Positions 25,275 through 33,524 of a stretch of 64,000 nt of DNA are shown here, piece by piece. Both the position numbers and the translations under genes were made by a program. This stretch comes from Chryseobacterium taklimakanense (GTDB lineage: Bacteria; Bacteroidota; Bacteroidia; Flavobacteriales; Weeksellaceae), in contig NZ_LT906465.1 of assembly GCF_900187185.1 (NCBI RefSeq), forward strand, positions 620,001 through 684,000, given 5' to 3'. Within the stretch, counting starts at the first letter, position 1; each line of letters starts with the position of its first letter. Under the pieces are notes generated by a model. It ran no database searches, was not told the origin of the DNA, and worked only from the letters and a program-made list of their open reading frames with translations.

Positions 25275-26612
25275 TTAAAATCCTCTTTTCAGAATATCTT
25301 CAATCTTATCCAAAACAATCTGTATTTCCTCCACATTCACATTCAAGTGAGGACGGAAACGGATGGAGCGGTCGCCACAGGAAAGGATAATAACATTCTG
25401 TTTGTAAAGCTCCTCGCGCATGCGGTCTCTCACCTCACCTGTCGGAAGATCGATGGCACACATCAAACCGCGGCCTCTTGCCGCCGAGATCTGCTCAGGA
25501 TATTTTGCTTCGAAGTTTTTCAATCCGTTTAAAAGATAGTCGCCTACCACTCTTGCATTTTCTACAAGGTTTTCGTTTTCAATGACTTCAAGAATCAGTT
25601 TAAGGCGCATGATATCGATGAAATTCCCGCCAAAAGTGGAATTGATTCTGGAGCTTTCTCGGAACACGTTTTGCGGAATTTCATCAAATTTTTCCTTATT
25701 CGCCAAAACGCCGCAAACCTGAGTTTTCTTACCAAAAGAAATGATATCCGGTTTCGCTGTAAAATGCTCGAAAGCCCACATTTTCCCGGTGATACCAATG
25801 CCGGTCTGTACTTCATCAAAAATTAAAAGCACTTCATTTTCATCACAGATTTTTCTTAAACCTGTAAAAAATTCGTCACGGAAATGGTGATCGCCGCCTT
25901 CCGCCTGAATGGGTTCTATGATGATGCACGCCACACGGTCGGGATTCGTCACAATAGCTTCCTGAATGTGCAGCAGTGCGAGGTTTTCATTTTTAATCGT
26001 TTCCTCCAGATTTTCATCCGTAATGGGGAAATTCAAATGCGGATTGATAATTCTTGGCCAGTCAAATTTCGGGAAATACTGATATTTTCTTGGGTCGGAA
26101 GTATTCGTTAAACTTAATGTATAACCGCTTCTTCCGTGAAATGCCTGACGAAAATGGATGCAGATGTCCCCTTCAATATTTAAATCTTTTTCAAAATTCT
26201 TACGCGTTTTCCAGTCGAAACAGGCTTTCATTGCGTTCTCTACGGCTAAAGTTCCACCCGAAATAAAGAAGGCGTACTGGAGATGCTCCGGAATCGCCAC
26301 TCTTTCAAAAACTTCCATAAAATCAGCGTATTCTTCGGAATAAACATCCGCCAAAGTCGGTTTGTTAATGGCCATTTTTCCAAGCCAGTCAGTATGCTGT
26401 ACCAGATACGGGTGATTGTAGCCGATGGACGCCGAAGCAAACATCGAAAACATATCGAGGTAATCTTTTCCTGAAATTTTGTCATGGATCCACGAGCCAT
26501 GGGATTTTTCAAGATCCATAACGAAGTCGAAACCGTCGGCAAGGATATGGCGCGACAGCGTGGCTTTTACTTTGTTGGTAATTTCAGGATGTGATTCGAT
26601 TGAAGCATTCAT
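25275..26612 (-). CDS. lat: L-lysine 6-transaminase
   Basis: A 445-residue class III PLP aminotransferase that moves the epsilon-amino group of lysine to 2-oxoglutarate, giving 2-aminoadipate 6-semialdehyde. Landmarks are the substrate region SMFASASIGYNHPYL, FISGGTLAVENAMKACFDWK (the PLP phosphate loop), IIEPIQAEGGDHHFRDEFF, and LLIFDEVQTGIGITGKMWAFEHF, in which Asp binds the PLP nitrogen. DIISFGKKTQVCG carries the Schiff-base Lys. The overall reading matches Lat of Flavobacterium rather than ornithine or GABA transaminases. It lies 55 bases after the gene for the matching aldehyde dehydrogenase. Confidence 0.9.
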   Translation of the reverse strand: MNASIESHPEITNKVKATLSRHILADGFDFVMDLEKSHGSWIHDKISGKDYLDMFSMFASASIGYNHPYLVQHTDWLGKMAINKPTLADVYSEEYADFMEVFERVAIPEHLQYAFFISGGTLAVENAMKACFDWKTRKNFEKDLNIEGDICIHFRQAFHGRSGYTLSLTNTSDPRKYQYFPKFDWPRIINPHLNFPITDENLEETIKNENLALLHIQEAIVTNPDRVACIIIEPIQAEGGDHHFRDEFFTGLRKICDENEVLLIFDEVQTGIGITGKMWAFEHFTAKPDIISFGKKTQVCGVLANKEKFDEIPQNVFRESSRINSTFGGNFIDIMRLKLILEVIENENLVENARVVGDYLLNGLKNFEAKYPEQISAARGRGLMCAIDLPTGEVRDRMREELYKQNVIILSCGDRSIRFRPHLNVNVEEIQIVLDKIEDILKRGF

Positions 26613-26667
26613 ATTGATAAGTTTGATTTTGAGGTTAAATTTGATGAGATTAGGTTAAGGCTGAGTT

Positions 26668-28251
26668 TTACACCGCGTCCACTTCATTTTCTTTCTTTCC
26701 GCTAAGGTCGAATTTAATTCCTTGTGCAAGTGGCAATGCGGTGCTGTAATTGATGGTATTGGTCTGGCGTCTCATATAATATTTCCAGACATCGGAGCCT
26801 GATTCCCTGCCGCCGCCTGTTTCCTTTTCTCCACCGAAAGCGCCACCGATTTCCGCACCGGAAGTTCCGATATTCACGTTTGCAATGCCACAGTCGGAGC
26901 CGGCGTGAGAAAGAAAGAGTTCGGCTTCGCGAAGATTTTGCGTCATAATCGCAGAAGAAAGCCCCTGAGGAACGTCGTTCTGCATTGCGATGGCTTCATC
27001 CAAAGTTCTGTATTTCATTAAATATAAAATCGGTGCAAAGGTCTCGTTCTGCACGATTTCGTAAGAATTTTCCACTTCGGCAATGCACGGTTTTACGTAG
27101 CAGCCCGATTTGTAATCTTTCCCCGAAAGCACTTCACCTTCTACCACAAACGTACCGCCTTCTTTTTTGCATTTTTCTATTGCAGCTTCGTACTGTTTTA
27201 CTGCATCAACGTCTATTAGGGGGCCAACGTGATTTTTTTCGTCCAAAGGATTTCCTATTTTCAATTGACCATACGCCTGTACCAGGCGGTTTTTCACTTC
27301 ATCATAAACACTTTCGTGAATGATGAGTCTTCTGGTGGATGTACATCTTTGCCCTGCAGTTCCTACGGCTCCGAATACCGCACCGATAACCGACATGTCC
27401 AGATCTGCATTTTCAGTGATGATGATCGCGTTGTTTCCGCCCAGTTCAAGAATAGATTTCCCGAAACGTTCGGCCACTTTTACGCCAACTATTCTTCCGA
27501 CTCTTGTAGAACCGGTGAAGGAAACCAAAGCGACATTTCTGTCTGCCACCATTTTTTCGCCAATGGTGTGATCGCCGACGATCATGCCCGAAATGCCCAG
27601 CGGTAAATTATTTTCCTTTAAAACTTCTGCAATGATATTCTGGCACGCAATCGCGCAAAGCGGTGTTTTTTCAGAAGGTTTCCAGATGGTGACATTGCCG
27701 CAGATCCACGACAAAGCCGTATTCCAGCTCCAAACTGCCACCGGAAAATTGAACGCGGAAATAATACCCACAATCCCAAGCGGGTGATACTGCTCGTACA
27801 TGCGGTGCAAAGGCCTTTCCGAATGCATTGTATAACCATGAAGCTGGCGCGAAAGCCCCACTGCAAAATCACAGATGTCTATCATTTCCTGCACTTCGCC
27901 CAGGCCTTCCTGCAAGGATTTCCCCATTTCGTACGACACCAGTTTTCCCAGATCTTCCTTGTACTCACGCAGCTTCATCCCAAACTGGCGCACCAGTTCT
28001 CCCCTCTTCGGAGCGGGCATTTGGCGAAATTCCAGGAATGCCTGTTTTGCGGTTTCTACAACTTTCTCGTAATCCTCTTCGTTGCCGGATTTCACTTTTG
28101 CGATTAGGTTTCCGTCTGTTGGGGAATAGCTTTCAATCACGCTGCCGCCTGCGAAATATTTTCCGCCGCTGGAAACGCCTTTGTTTTCTGATTTAATTCC
28201 TAATTTTTTGAGTGATTTTTCAATACCGAAATCTTTGTCTTTTTTTGCCAT
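26668..28251 (-). CDS. 2-aminoadipate semialdehyde / piperideine-6-carboxylate dehydrogenase
   Basis: A 527-residue aldehyde dehydrogenase of the ALDH7 (antiquitin) type. It has IVGIISAFNFPVAVWSWNTALSWICGN (cofactor site), KSILELGGNNAIII with the general-base Glu, and GAVGTAGQRCTSTRRLIIHESVYDEV with the catalytic Cys. The Arg-rich GQRCTSTRR is typical of ALDH7. It oxidises the semialdehyde made by the transaminase to 2-aminoadipate with NAD(P)+. It is the first gene of a two-gene unit with lat, giving the complete lysine-to-aminoadipate segment. Confidence 0.9.
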   Translation of the reverse strand: MAKKDKDFGIEKSLKKLGIKSENKGVSSGGKYFAGGSVIESYSPTDGNLIAKVKSGNEEDYEKVVETAKQAFLEFRQMPAPKRGELVRQFGMKLREYKEDLGKLVSYEMGKSLQEGLGEVQEMIDICDFAVGLSRQLHGYTMHSERPLHRMYEQYHPLGIVGIISAFNFPVAVWSWNTALSWICGNVTIWKPSEKTPLCAIACQNIIAEVLKENNLPLGISGMIVGDHTIGEKMVADRNVALVSFTGSTRVGRIVGVKVAERFGKSILELGGNNAIIITENADLDMSVIGAVFGAVGTAGQRCTSTRRLIIHESVYDEVKNRLVQAYGQLKIGNPLDEKNHVGPLIDVDAVKQYEAAIEKCKKEGGTFVVEGEVLSGKDYKSGCYVKPCIAEVENSYEIVQNETFAPILYLMKYRTLDEAIAMQNDVPQGLSSAIMTQNLREAELFLSHAGSDCGIANVNIGTSGAEIGGAFGGEKETGGGRESGSDVWKYYMRRQTNTINYSTALPLAQGIKFDLSGKKENEVDAV

Positions 28252-28442
28252 TTTTAATTTCTTGGTTCGCTTTTAAAGATAAAAACTATTCGGTAAATAA
28301 AAAAATTTGCATGCTAATCCGGCAAAATCTTTTCAAGTTGTAATGAAATACCGCAACGGCCAAATTTCCTGAAAAGGATAAACTCAGTTCATTTTCACTG
28401 AGAATTTTCCGATCTTTTATTATTGAGAAACATTTAGTTTAC

Positions 28443-28473
28443 AAAAAAAGAGACTTTATGCCTCTCTTTTTTT
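28443..28473 (-). terminator. Intrinsic terminator overlapping the GNAT stop codon
   Basis: AAAAAAAGAGA pairs with TCTCTTTTTTT across a 9-base loop; on the minus strand the stem begins inside the last codons of the GNAT gene (stop at 28456-28458) and a T-run follows. Confidence 0.8.
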
Positions 28474-28992
28474 CCAGTCCTCTTTCCGGATCCAGTATTC
28501 TATGTTATTGCGGTCGGGTTCGCCGTGGTACGGGATTACAATTTCGCCTTTATTTTCTGCGCCCAATCTTTCCATCGCCCTACGGGACCGCCAATTTTCA
28601 GCACCGACGTGGAATTTCACCAGATCCACATAATCAAAAATATAATCCAGCATCATTTTCTTTACCTGCGGATTGAGTTTCGAGCCCCAAAATTTCCTGC
28701 CGTAAAAGGTATAGCCAATAAAAATCGAACCTTCATCTTGGTCCCAACTGTAAAAACGTGTGCTTCCTGCCACTTCGCCACTTTCTTTCTCGATTATTAA
28801 AAAAGCACCTCCGCTAGACATCGCCCCTTCAAAAAAATTACGGAAAACGTCCCGTTCATAGCGGTTTTTGTTGGGATGCATTTCCCAAACCAGCGGATCC
28901 GAAGCCACTTCATAAAGCCGTTCAAAATCAGATTCCTGTAGTGGATGCAGGATTACTTTGTCGTTTTCGAGGGTGGGCTGAAGGAAATTCAT
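28456..28992 (-). CDS. RimJ/RimL-type N-acetyltransferase
   Basis: A 178-residue GNAT protein of the RimJ/RimL-like subgroup: VILHPLQESDFERLYEVASDPLVWEMHPNKNRY at the N-terminus, GSIFIGYTFYGRKFWGSKLNPQVKKMML (the CoA-binding turn), and VKFHVGAENWRSRRAMERLGAENKG with the conserved 'N..S....E.LGF'-like segment. It likely acetylates an amine on a protein or small molecule; the target is unknown. It is a single-gene unit between the lysine pair and ada. Confidence 0.85.
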   Translation of the reverse strand: MNFLQPTLENDKVILHPLQESDFERLYEVASDPLVWEMHPNKNRYERDVFRNFFEGAMSSGGAFLIIEKESGEVAGSTRFYSWDQDEGSIFIGYTFYGRKFWGSKLNPQVKKMMLDYIFDYVDLVKFHVGAENWRSRRAMERLGAENKGEIVIPYHGEPDRNNIEYWIRKEDWKKREA

Positions 28993-29084
28993 TTCTTAAG
29001 TTTTGAGTTGTAGGGTTGGATTATGAATGCTCTGAAGAAAACTTAGCTAAATTAAGAAAGTTTTCTATTCTGAACATTCAATTT

Positions 29085-30131
29085 TCACCTAAAAAGAATC
29101 GCTTTTTCCAGCTCCAAAAGTTTCTGTTTGCGCCAGATTCCGCCCCCATAGCCGATGAGTTTTCCATTTTTCCCAATTACGCGGTGACACGGGATGATGA
29201 TGGAAATCTTGTTGAGGCCATTGGCGTTGGCAACAGCGCGAACGGCTTGCGGGTTTCCTAAAATCTGAGCCTGCTCCAGGTAGCTGCGCGTAGTTCCGTA
29301 CGGGATTTTGCGCAAAACTTCCCAGACGCTTTTCTGAAATTCCGTTCCCACCGGCGACAGAGGTACCGTAAATTCTTTTCTTTTACCCTCAAAATATTCC
29401 GCCAGTTCGCTTTCCAAAGTCCTGAAATGCGGATTTTCTCCCTGAATAATATTGGCATTAAAATGCTTTGAGATTTCTTTCAGTTCGGTCGGGAGCGCCT
29501 TGCGGTCGGAAAATTCCAGCATACAGATGCCGTTTTCATCGGCGCAGGCTATCATCGTTCCGAGCGGGGTTTCGATGCGTTTCAGGTCGACTACTTTTTC
29601 GTGTTTTGAATTTGTTGGCGAAACGCCGAAGATGTTTTTAAAGCTGTCATTGAAGCCGCTCAAACTCTCATAACCGCTGTTGAAAGCCGTTTCCGTTACA
29701 TTTTCCCCGGAACTCAGTTTTTTGAAGGCCGAATTCAGTTTGTGCATCCGCTGGAACGCCTGAAAAGTCATCCCGTGGTGTTTCTGAAACCAGCGGCGGA
29801 CTGTTGCCGGCTCCAGACCACGCTTCACCAGATCATAATCTTTGAATTTCAACCCCGGATTTTCAGACAATTCATTTAATAATTTTTGAATTTCTACAGG
29901 TGTTTGATCCGGATTTTCCAGTGGCTTGCAAACTTTGCATGGGCGGTAACCTTTAAGCATCGCGTCTTTGGTATTGGTGAAAAATTCCACGTTTTCAAAT
30001 TTCGGTTTACGGGCGGTGCAGGTTGGGCGGCAAAAAATTCCGGTGGTTTTCACGCCCATCCAAAAAACACCCTCGAATTCGGGGTTTTTGTCGCAGGACG
30101 CTTTGTACATTATTTGTGGGGAAAGGGTCAC
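29085..30131 (-). CDS. ada: Bifunctional methyl-DNA repair enzyme and transcriptional activator Ada
   Basis: A 348-residue protein with all three Ada parts. Residues 1-75 form the zinc domain with Cys34, Cys38, Cys65 and Cys68 (TTGIFCRPTCTARK...GYRPCKVCKP), in which one Cys accepts methyl groups from phosphotriesters. Residues about 85-180 are an AraC-type DNA-binding domain (VRRWFQKHHGMTFQAFQRMHKL, AFNSGYESLSGFNDSFKNIFG). Residues about 190-348 are the O6-methylguanine methyltransferase with IIPCHRVIGKNGKLIGYGGG, where Cys315 is the acceptor. It repairs alkylated DNA and induces its own regulon. It is a single-gene unit here. Confidence 0.93.
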   Translation of the reverse strand: MTLSPQIMYKASCDKNPEFEGVFWMGVKTTGIFCRPTCTARKPKFENVEFFTNTKDAMLKGYRPCKVCKPLENPDQTPVEIQKLLNELSENPGLKFKDYDLVKRGLEPATVRRWFQKHHGMTFQAFQRMHKLNSAFKKLSSGENVTETAFNSGYESLSGFNDSFKNIFGVSPTNSKHEKVVDLKRIETPLGTMIACADENGICMLEFSDRKALPTELKEISKHFNANIIQGENPHFRTLESELAEYFEGKRKEFTVPLSPVGTEFQKSVWEVLRKIPYGTTRSYLEQAQILGNPQAVRAVANANGLNKISIIIPCHRVIGKNGKLIGYGGGIWRKQKLLELEKAILFR

Positions 30132-30243
30132 GGTTTAAGATTTATTGTTCAAAGTTATCGGTATTAAAAATATTCAACAACCGAAAAATTAACAACCATT
30201 TTGGGGATTTGGCTGGAGCCATGTTCTTTTTTTCAAAACTGAA

Positions 30244-30261
30244 AGCGGGCTAAAGCCCGCT
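30244..30261. repeat. GC-rich palindrome AGCGGGCT-AA-AGCCCGCT
   Basis: A perfect 8-bp inverted repeat with a 2-base centre between ada and the DUF2911 gene, in an AT-rich stretch. It lacks a T-run on either strand, so it looks more like a short extragenic palindrome than a terminator. It sits 29 bases after the stop of the minus-strand gene at 30290. Confidence 0.55.
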
Positions 30262-30289
30262 CCTATTGATGTGCTATAAATAAAGTATT

Positions 30290-30886
30290 CTATTTTTTCG
30301 CTGCTGCGCTACGCTCCAATTCCCTGATTTCTTTTAGTTTGTCAACAATTTTCGCAACATTTTCAGGATTGCCGGTCTTCATGGGAACGACAGCTTTTAC
30401 ATTGTCCCATTTGAAAACCAAGTCAATTGCGTTGTCATCCAGCGGCTGCAAAGCAATCTCAAAAAACTCCTGTCTGTCGGCCATTTTTTGCACCGGTACA
30501 ACCACGGAATATAAATCTTTGCTGGCATCATAAGCCGTTCCCCAACTTTGCGAATCGCTGTTCAGGATGATTTTCCAGTCTTTCTCGTTCGGCAGGATGT
30601 AGAGCCCATATTTCCCGGCCGGAACCGTCACTCCACCGAAATTAATCGACTGGCGAAATTCAATTTTTGTGGAAGAATTCGCACCGGCGCGCCAAACTTT
30701 ACCGTACGGAACCAGATCACCGAAAACTTTTCTGCCTTTCACACCCGGTCTTCCGTAATCTACCGTGATTTTTGACATTGAAAACTGCTGTTCAACCGTG
30801 GCTCTTGGACTTGCTGCCGGGAGAGTCCATTGGGAATAAGCGGAAACGGAAATGGCGAACAAGGCTGTAATAAGGAGTCTTTTCAT
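30290..30886 (-). CDS. Secreted DUF2911 protein
   Basis: A 198-residue protein with a signal peptide (MKRLLITALFAISVSAYSQ) and the DUF2911 pattern: SPRATVEQQFSMSKITVDYGRPGVKGRKVFGDLVPYGKVWRAGANSSTKIEF, with VPAGKYGLYILPNEKDWKIILN following. DUF2911 proteins are common secreted proteins of Bacteroidetes without an assigned activity. The C-terminus is Lys/Glu-rich. Single-gene unit. Confidence 0.85.
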   Translation of the reverse strand: MKRLLITALFAISVSAYSQWTLPAASPRATVEQQFSMSKITVDYGRPGVKGRKVFGDLVPYGKVWRAGANSSTKIEFRQSINFGGVTVPAGKYGLYILPNEKDWKIILNSDSQSWGTAYDASKDLYSVVVPVQKMADRQEFFEIALQPLDDNAIDLVFKWDNVKAVVPMKTGNPENVAKIVDKLKEIRELERSAAAKK

Positions 30887-30941
30887 AAAATTATTTTTGC
30901 TAAAGATAACTCAAAATTTGCATCTGAGAAACCCTAATAGT

Positions 30942-31574
30942 TCAAACTATATTATTCTGTTTTGCCACACTGATGAGTTCGGCTACATTTTTCACCTGAA
31001 ATTTGTGGATGATGTTTTTGCGGTGGGTATCAACGGTGAGCGGGCTTAAAAAAAGTTCTTCGGCGATGGCGATGCTGGTTTTTCCCTCGGTTAAAAGTTT
31101 CAGGATCTCCTTTTCCCGTTTGGTAAGGCGGGGAATACCCGAAAGTTCACGTTGACACGGTTTACTGATGATTTCCTTCACTTCGTTGCAGAAAACTATG
31201 TTGCCCGAAAGCGCGCCACGTATGCAGCCGTGAAGTTCCTCAATAGTAGCATTCTTCAGCAGATAACCGCTGGCTCCGTTTTGAATACACTGCATGATGA
31301 TGCTTCTTTCTGAACGGTTACTGAGCATAATAACCGATGTTTTGGGCGAAATTTTCTTAATTTCCGCGCAGAGTTCTATACCGTTGGAATCGGGCAGTGT
31401 AATATCCAGCAGCACAATATCCGCTTCATTGGTTTTAATGAAATTCCGAATTCCGGCACCATCGTTAAAAGTAGCGACAATACTAAAAAATTTTTCATTT
31501 TCAAGCATCATTTTCAGACCCTGAATAACGATGGGATGGTCGTCGACGATGACGATGCTGATGTTATGCGACAT
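30942..31574 (-). CDS. NarL/FixJ-type response regulator
   Basis: A 210-residue regulator with a receiver domain at about residues 5-122 and a LuxR-type helix-turn-helix at about 143-205. The phosphoacceptor is Asp57 (ADIVLLDITLPDSNG), the acidic pocket is VDDHP at 10-14, and the switch Lys is in GASGYLLKNATIEEL. The output domain reads LTKREKEILKLLTEGKTSIAIAEELFLSPLTVDTHRKNIIHKF. It overlaps the upstream kinase gene by 11 bases, so it should be made with the two kinases. Its targets may include the secreted cluster next door, but this is inference. Confidence 0.93.
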   Translation of the reverse strand: MSHNISIVIVDDHPIVIQGLKMMLENEKFFSIVATFNDGAGIRNFIKTNEADIVLLDITLPDSNGIELCAEIKKISPKTSVIMLSNRSERSIIMQCIQNGASGYLLKNATIEELHGCIRGALSGNIVFCNEVKEIISKPCQRELSGIPRLTKREKEILKLLTEGKTSIAIAEELFLSPLTVDTHRKNIIHKFQVKNVAELISVAKQNNIV

Positions 31575-33519
31575 GGGTGTTGATTTCTATATTAACGGAG
31601 GTTCCCTGGTTTTCTGCGGACTGGATTTCCATTTTACCTTTGAGGAAATCGACCCGGTTCTGCAGGTTTTTCAAACCGAGACTTTTCACTTTGCTCATTT
31701 CACTTTCGGTGATGCCTTTGCCGTTATCTTCCACCGTGATATAAAATTCCTCGGCGTTCTGCGAGCACTGCACCAGAATATTGTCTGCCCCCGAATGTTT
31801 CACAGCATTGTTCAGCAGTTCCTGCACGATTCTGTAAATGTTTACCTGCAAATTCAGCGGCAGATTTTTCTGAATGTTAATCGCCTGAAAATCGATGGTT
31901 AAACCGTCTTTCATATAAAATTCACAAAGATCTTTCAGTGCGATTTCCAGCCCGAAATTCAGCAAAGATTCCGGCATCAGATTTCGGGCAACACGGCGAA
32001 GTTCGGAAACTGAGGAATCCAGCTGGTTCAGAATTTTGTGAAAACTTTCATATTGGTTTTCTTCCAAATGATTACTGCTCCAGGTGGAGAGATTGATTTT
32101 CACACCGGCCAGCATACCGCCAAGCCCGTCGTGGAGGTCTTTGGCCACGCGTTCGCGCTCGCGTTCTTCCCCATCCAGAATAGCTTTGGTAACTTTCAGC
32201 TGTTCCGTCTGTTCTTTTTCCTTAAGCTGTTGCTGCAGGTTGATTTCTCGCTGTTCGGCAATTTTTCTTTTATTTTTCAGATGGTTATAGATGTAAATTC
32301 CCCAACTTAGAAAAAGCAATGCTGCGAATCCCAGCATCCACATATACTGGTTCTTTTTGTTGATTTCCAGCTCATTTTTAGCAATCTGTTTTTCTTTTTC
32401 AGCCGTACGGAATTTGGTTTCCATCATCAGCGCTTTCGAATTCCGTTCCTCAGCCAGCAGACTGTCGCTTAAGGATTTGGTTTCTAATTGATGGTGGTAA
32501 GCGTTTTTGTAATCGCCAACATCTGCATACAGTAATGACATTTCATTATGAAGAATTTGTGCATTGAGTTTCATTGACATCAAATTGCGATTGTCCATCA
32601 CTGATTTTAAAACCTTTATTCCTTCTTCCGACCTATTTAAATTCCTAAGAGTAAAGGCTTTTTGATAAATAAGTCCAAAATAATCATGTGGAAGTACTAT
32701 TTTCTGTTTCAAACCTTTGTTTAACTGCTCTAGAGAATTCTCATAATTCTTATACAGTTGAAAATATTTAGCATAAACCAGATAAAACGGTACTGACATT
32801 GGATTGTCAGGATATTTTTCCAATACCTTCTCCGCATTTAAAAGATAAACTTTGGCCTTAGGCCCATTATTCATATATAAATAAGATTGCGCGGCATTTG
32901 TATTAATTTCAATTTTACGCTGACTGTTAATATAGTTGGCGGGCTCTTTTTCAATAATCTTCAGAGATTGATCGTAATAATCGATTGATTTTTTGTATTG
33001 TTTTCGGTCGTACATCTCAGCACCAATGTCATTAAGATACTGAGCCTGTAAATCATTTCTCCCGGCTTTTATTGCCAATGGAATTGACTTCGTTAATATT
33101 ATCGAAAGAAATTCATCAGAATTATCCTTATAATCCTCCATTGTTCCATAGTTATGCCAGGCTCTGGCGGTAAGAATCAATGCTTCTTTGTGTTGCTGAT
33201 CTTTTAGAATATCAATGGCTCTCTTATAAAAATACTGGGCTCTATCAACTTCAATCCCAAAAAACTGCTGCCCAAAGGTAAACTGAACTTTTCCCTTTAA
33301 ATACTTATTGTTCTCAGGAATTAGTTTCTGGGCTTTTTTGATGTAGGAAATAGCTTCCACAGTATCAATATCAGAGAGGTAATTGGCAATTTCCAGAAGC
33401 AGATCGGCCTTTTTTAACGCATTTTTCTCCTTTTTCACCAGGGTTTCCAAACTGTCTCTTTCCTGCGCCGGAAAAACGCAGGGAACAAGAAAAAGCAGCA
33501 ACCAAAATAGATTCTTCAT
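31564..33519 (-). CDS. TPR-containing sensor histidine kinase, copy 1
   Basis: A 651-residue HisKA_3-type kinase. It has a signal peptide (MKNLFWLLLFLVPCVFPAQ), about 350 residues of periplasmic TPR-like helices, one transmembrane helix at about residues 390-412 (MWMLGFAALLFLSWGIYIY), a coiled-coil, then the kinase core. His463 in AKDLHDGLGGMLAGVK is the phosphate acceptor, ELLNNAVKHS is the N-box, VEDNGKGI and SLGLKNLQNRV the G-boxes. The last ~190 residues are almost identical to the kinase at 33525-35495, while the sensor halves differ. It precedes the response regulator directly. Confidence 0.93.
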   Translation of the reverse strand: MKNLFWLLLFLVPCVFPAQERDSLETLVKKEKNALKKADLLLEIANYLSDIDTVEAISYIKKAQKLIPENNKYLKGKVQFTFGQQFFGIEVDRAQYFYKRAIDILKDQQHKEALILTARAWHNYGTMEDYKDNSDEFLSIILTKSIPLAIKAGRNDLQAQYLNDIGAEMYDRKQYKKSIDYYDQSLKIIEKEPANYINSQRKIEINTNAAQSYLYMNNGPKAKVYLLNAEKVLEKYPDNPMSVPFYLVYAKYFQLYKNYENSLEQLNKGLKQKIVLPHDYFGLIYQKAFTLRNLNRSEEGIKVLKSVMDNRNLMSMKLNAQILHNEMSLLYADVGDYKNAYHHQLETKSLSDSLLAEERNSKALMMETKFRTAEKEKQIAKNELEINKKNQYMWMLGFAALLFLSWGIYIYNHLKNKRKIAEQREINLQQQLKEKEQTEQLKVTKAILDGEERERERVAKDLHDGLGGMLAGVKINLSTWSSNHLEENQYESFHKILNQLDSSVSELRRVARNLMPESLLNFGLEIALKDLCEFYMKDGLTIDFQAINIQKNLPLNLQVNIYRIVQELLNNAVKHSGADNILVQCSQNAEEFYITVEDNGKGITESEMSKVKSLGLKNLQNRVDFLKGKMEIQSAENQGTSVNIEINTHVA

Positions 33520-33524
33520 GATTT

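Noticed and set aside
30244-30261. GC-rich palindrome as an intrinsic terminator
   Set aside because: No T-run follows on either strand; kept as a short palindromic repeat.
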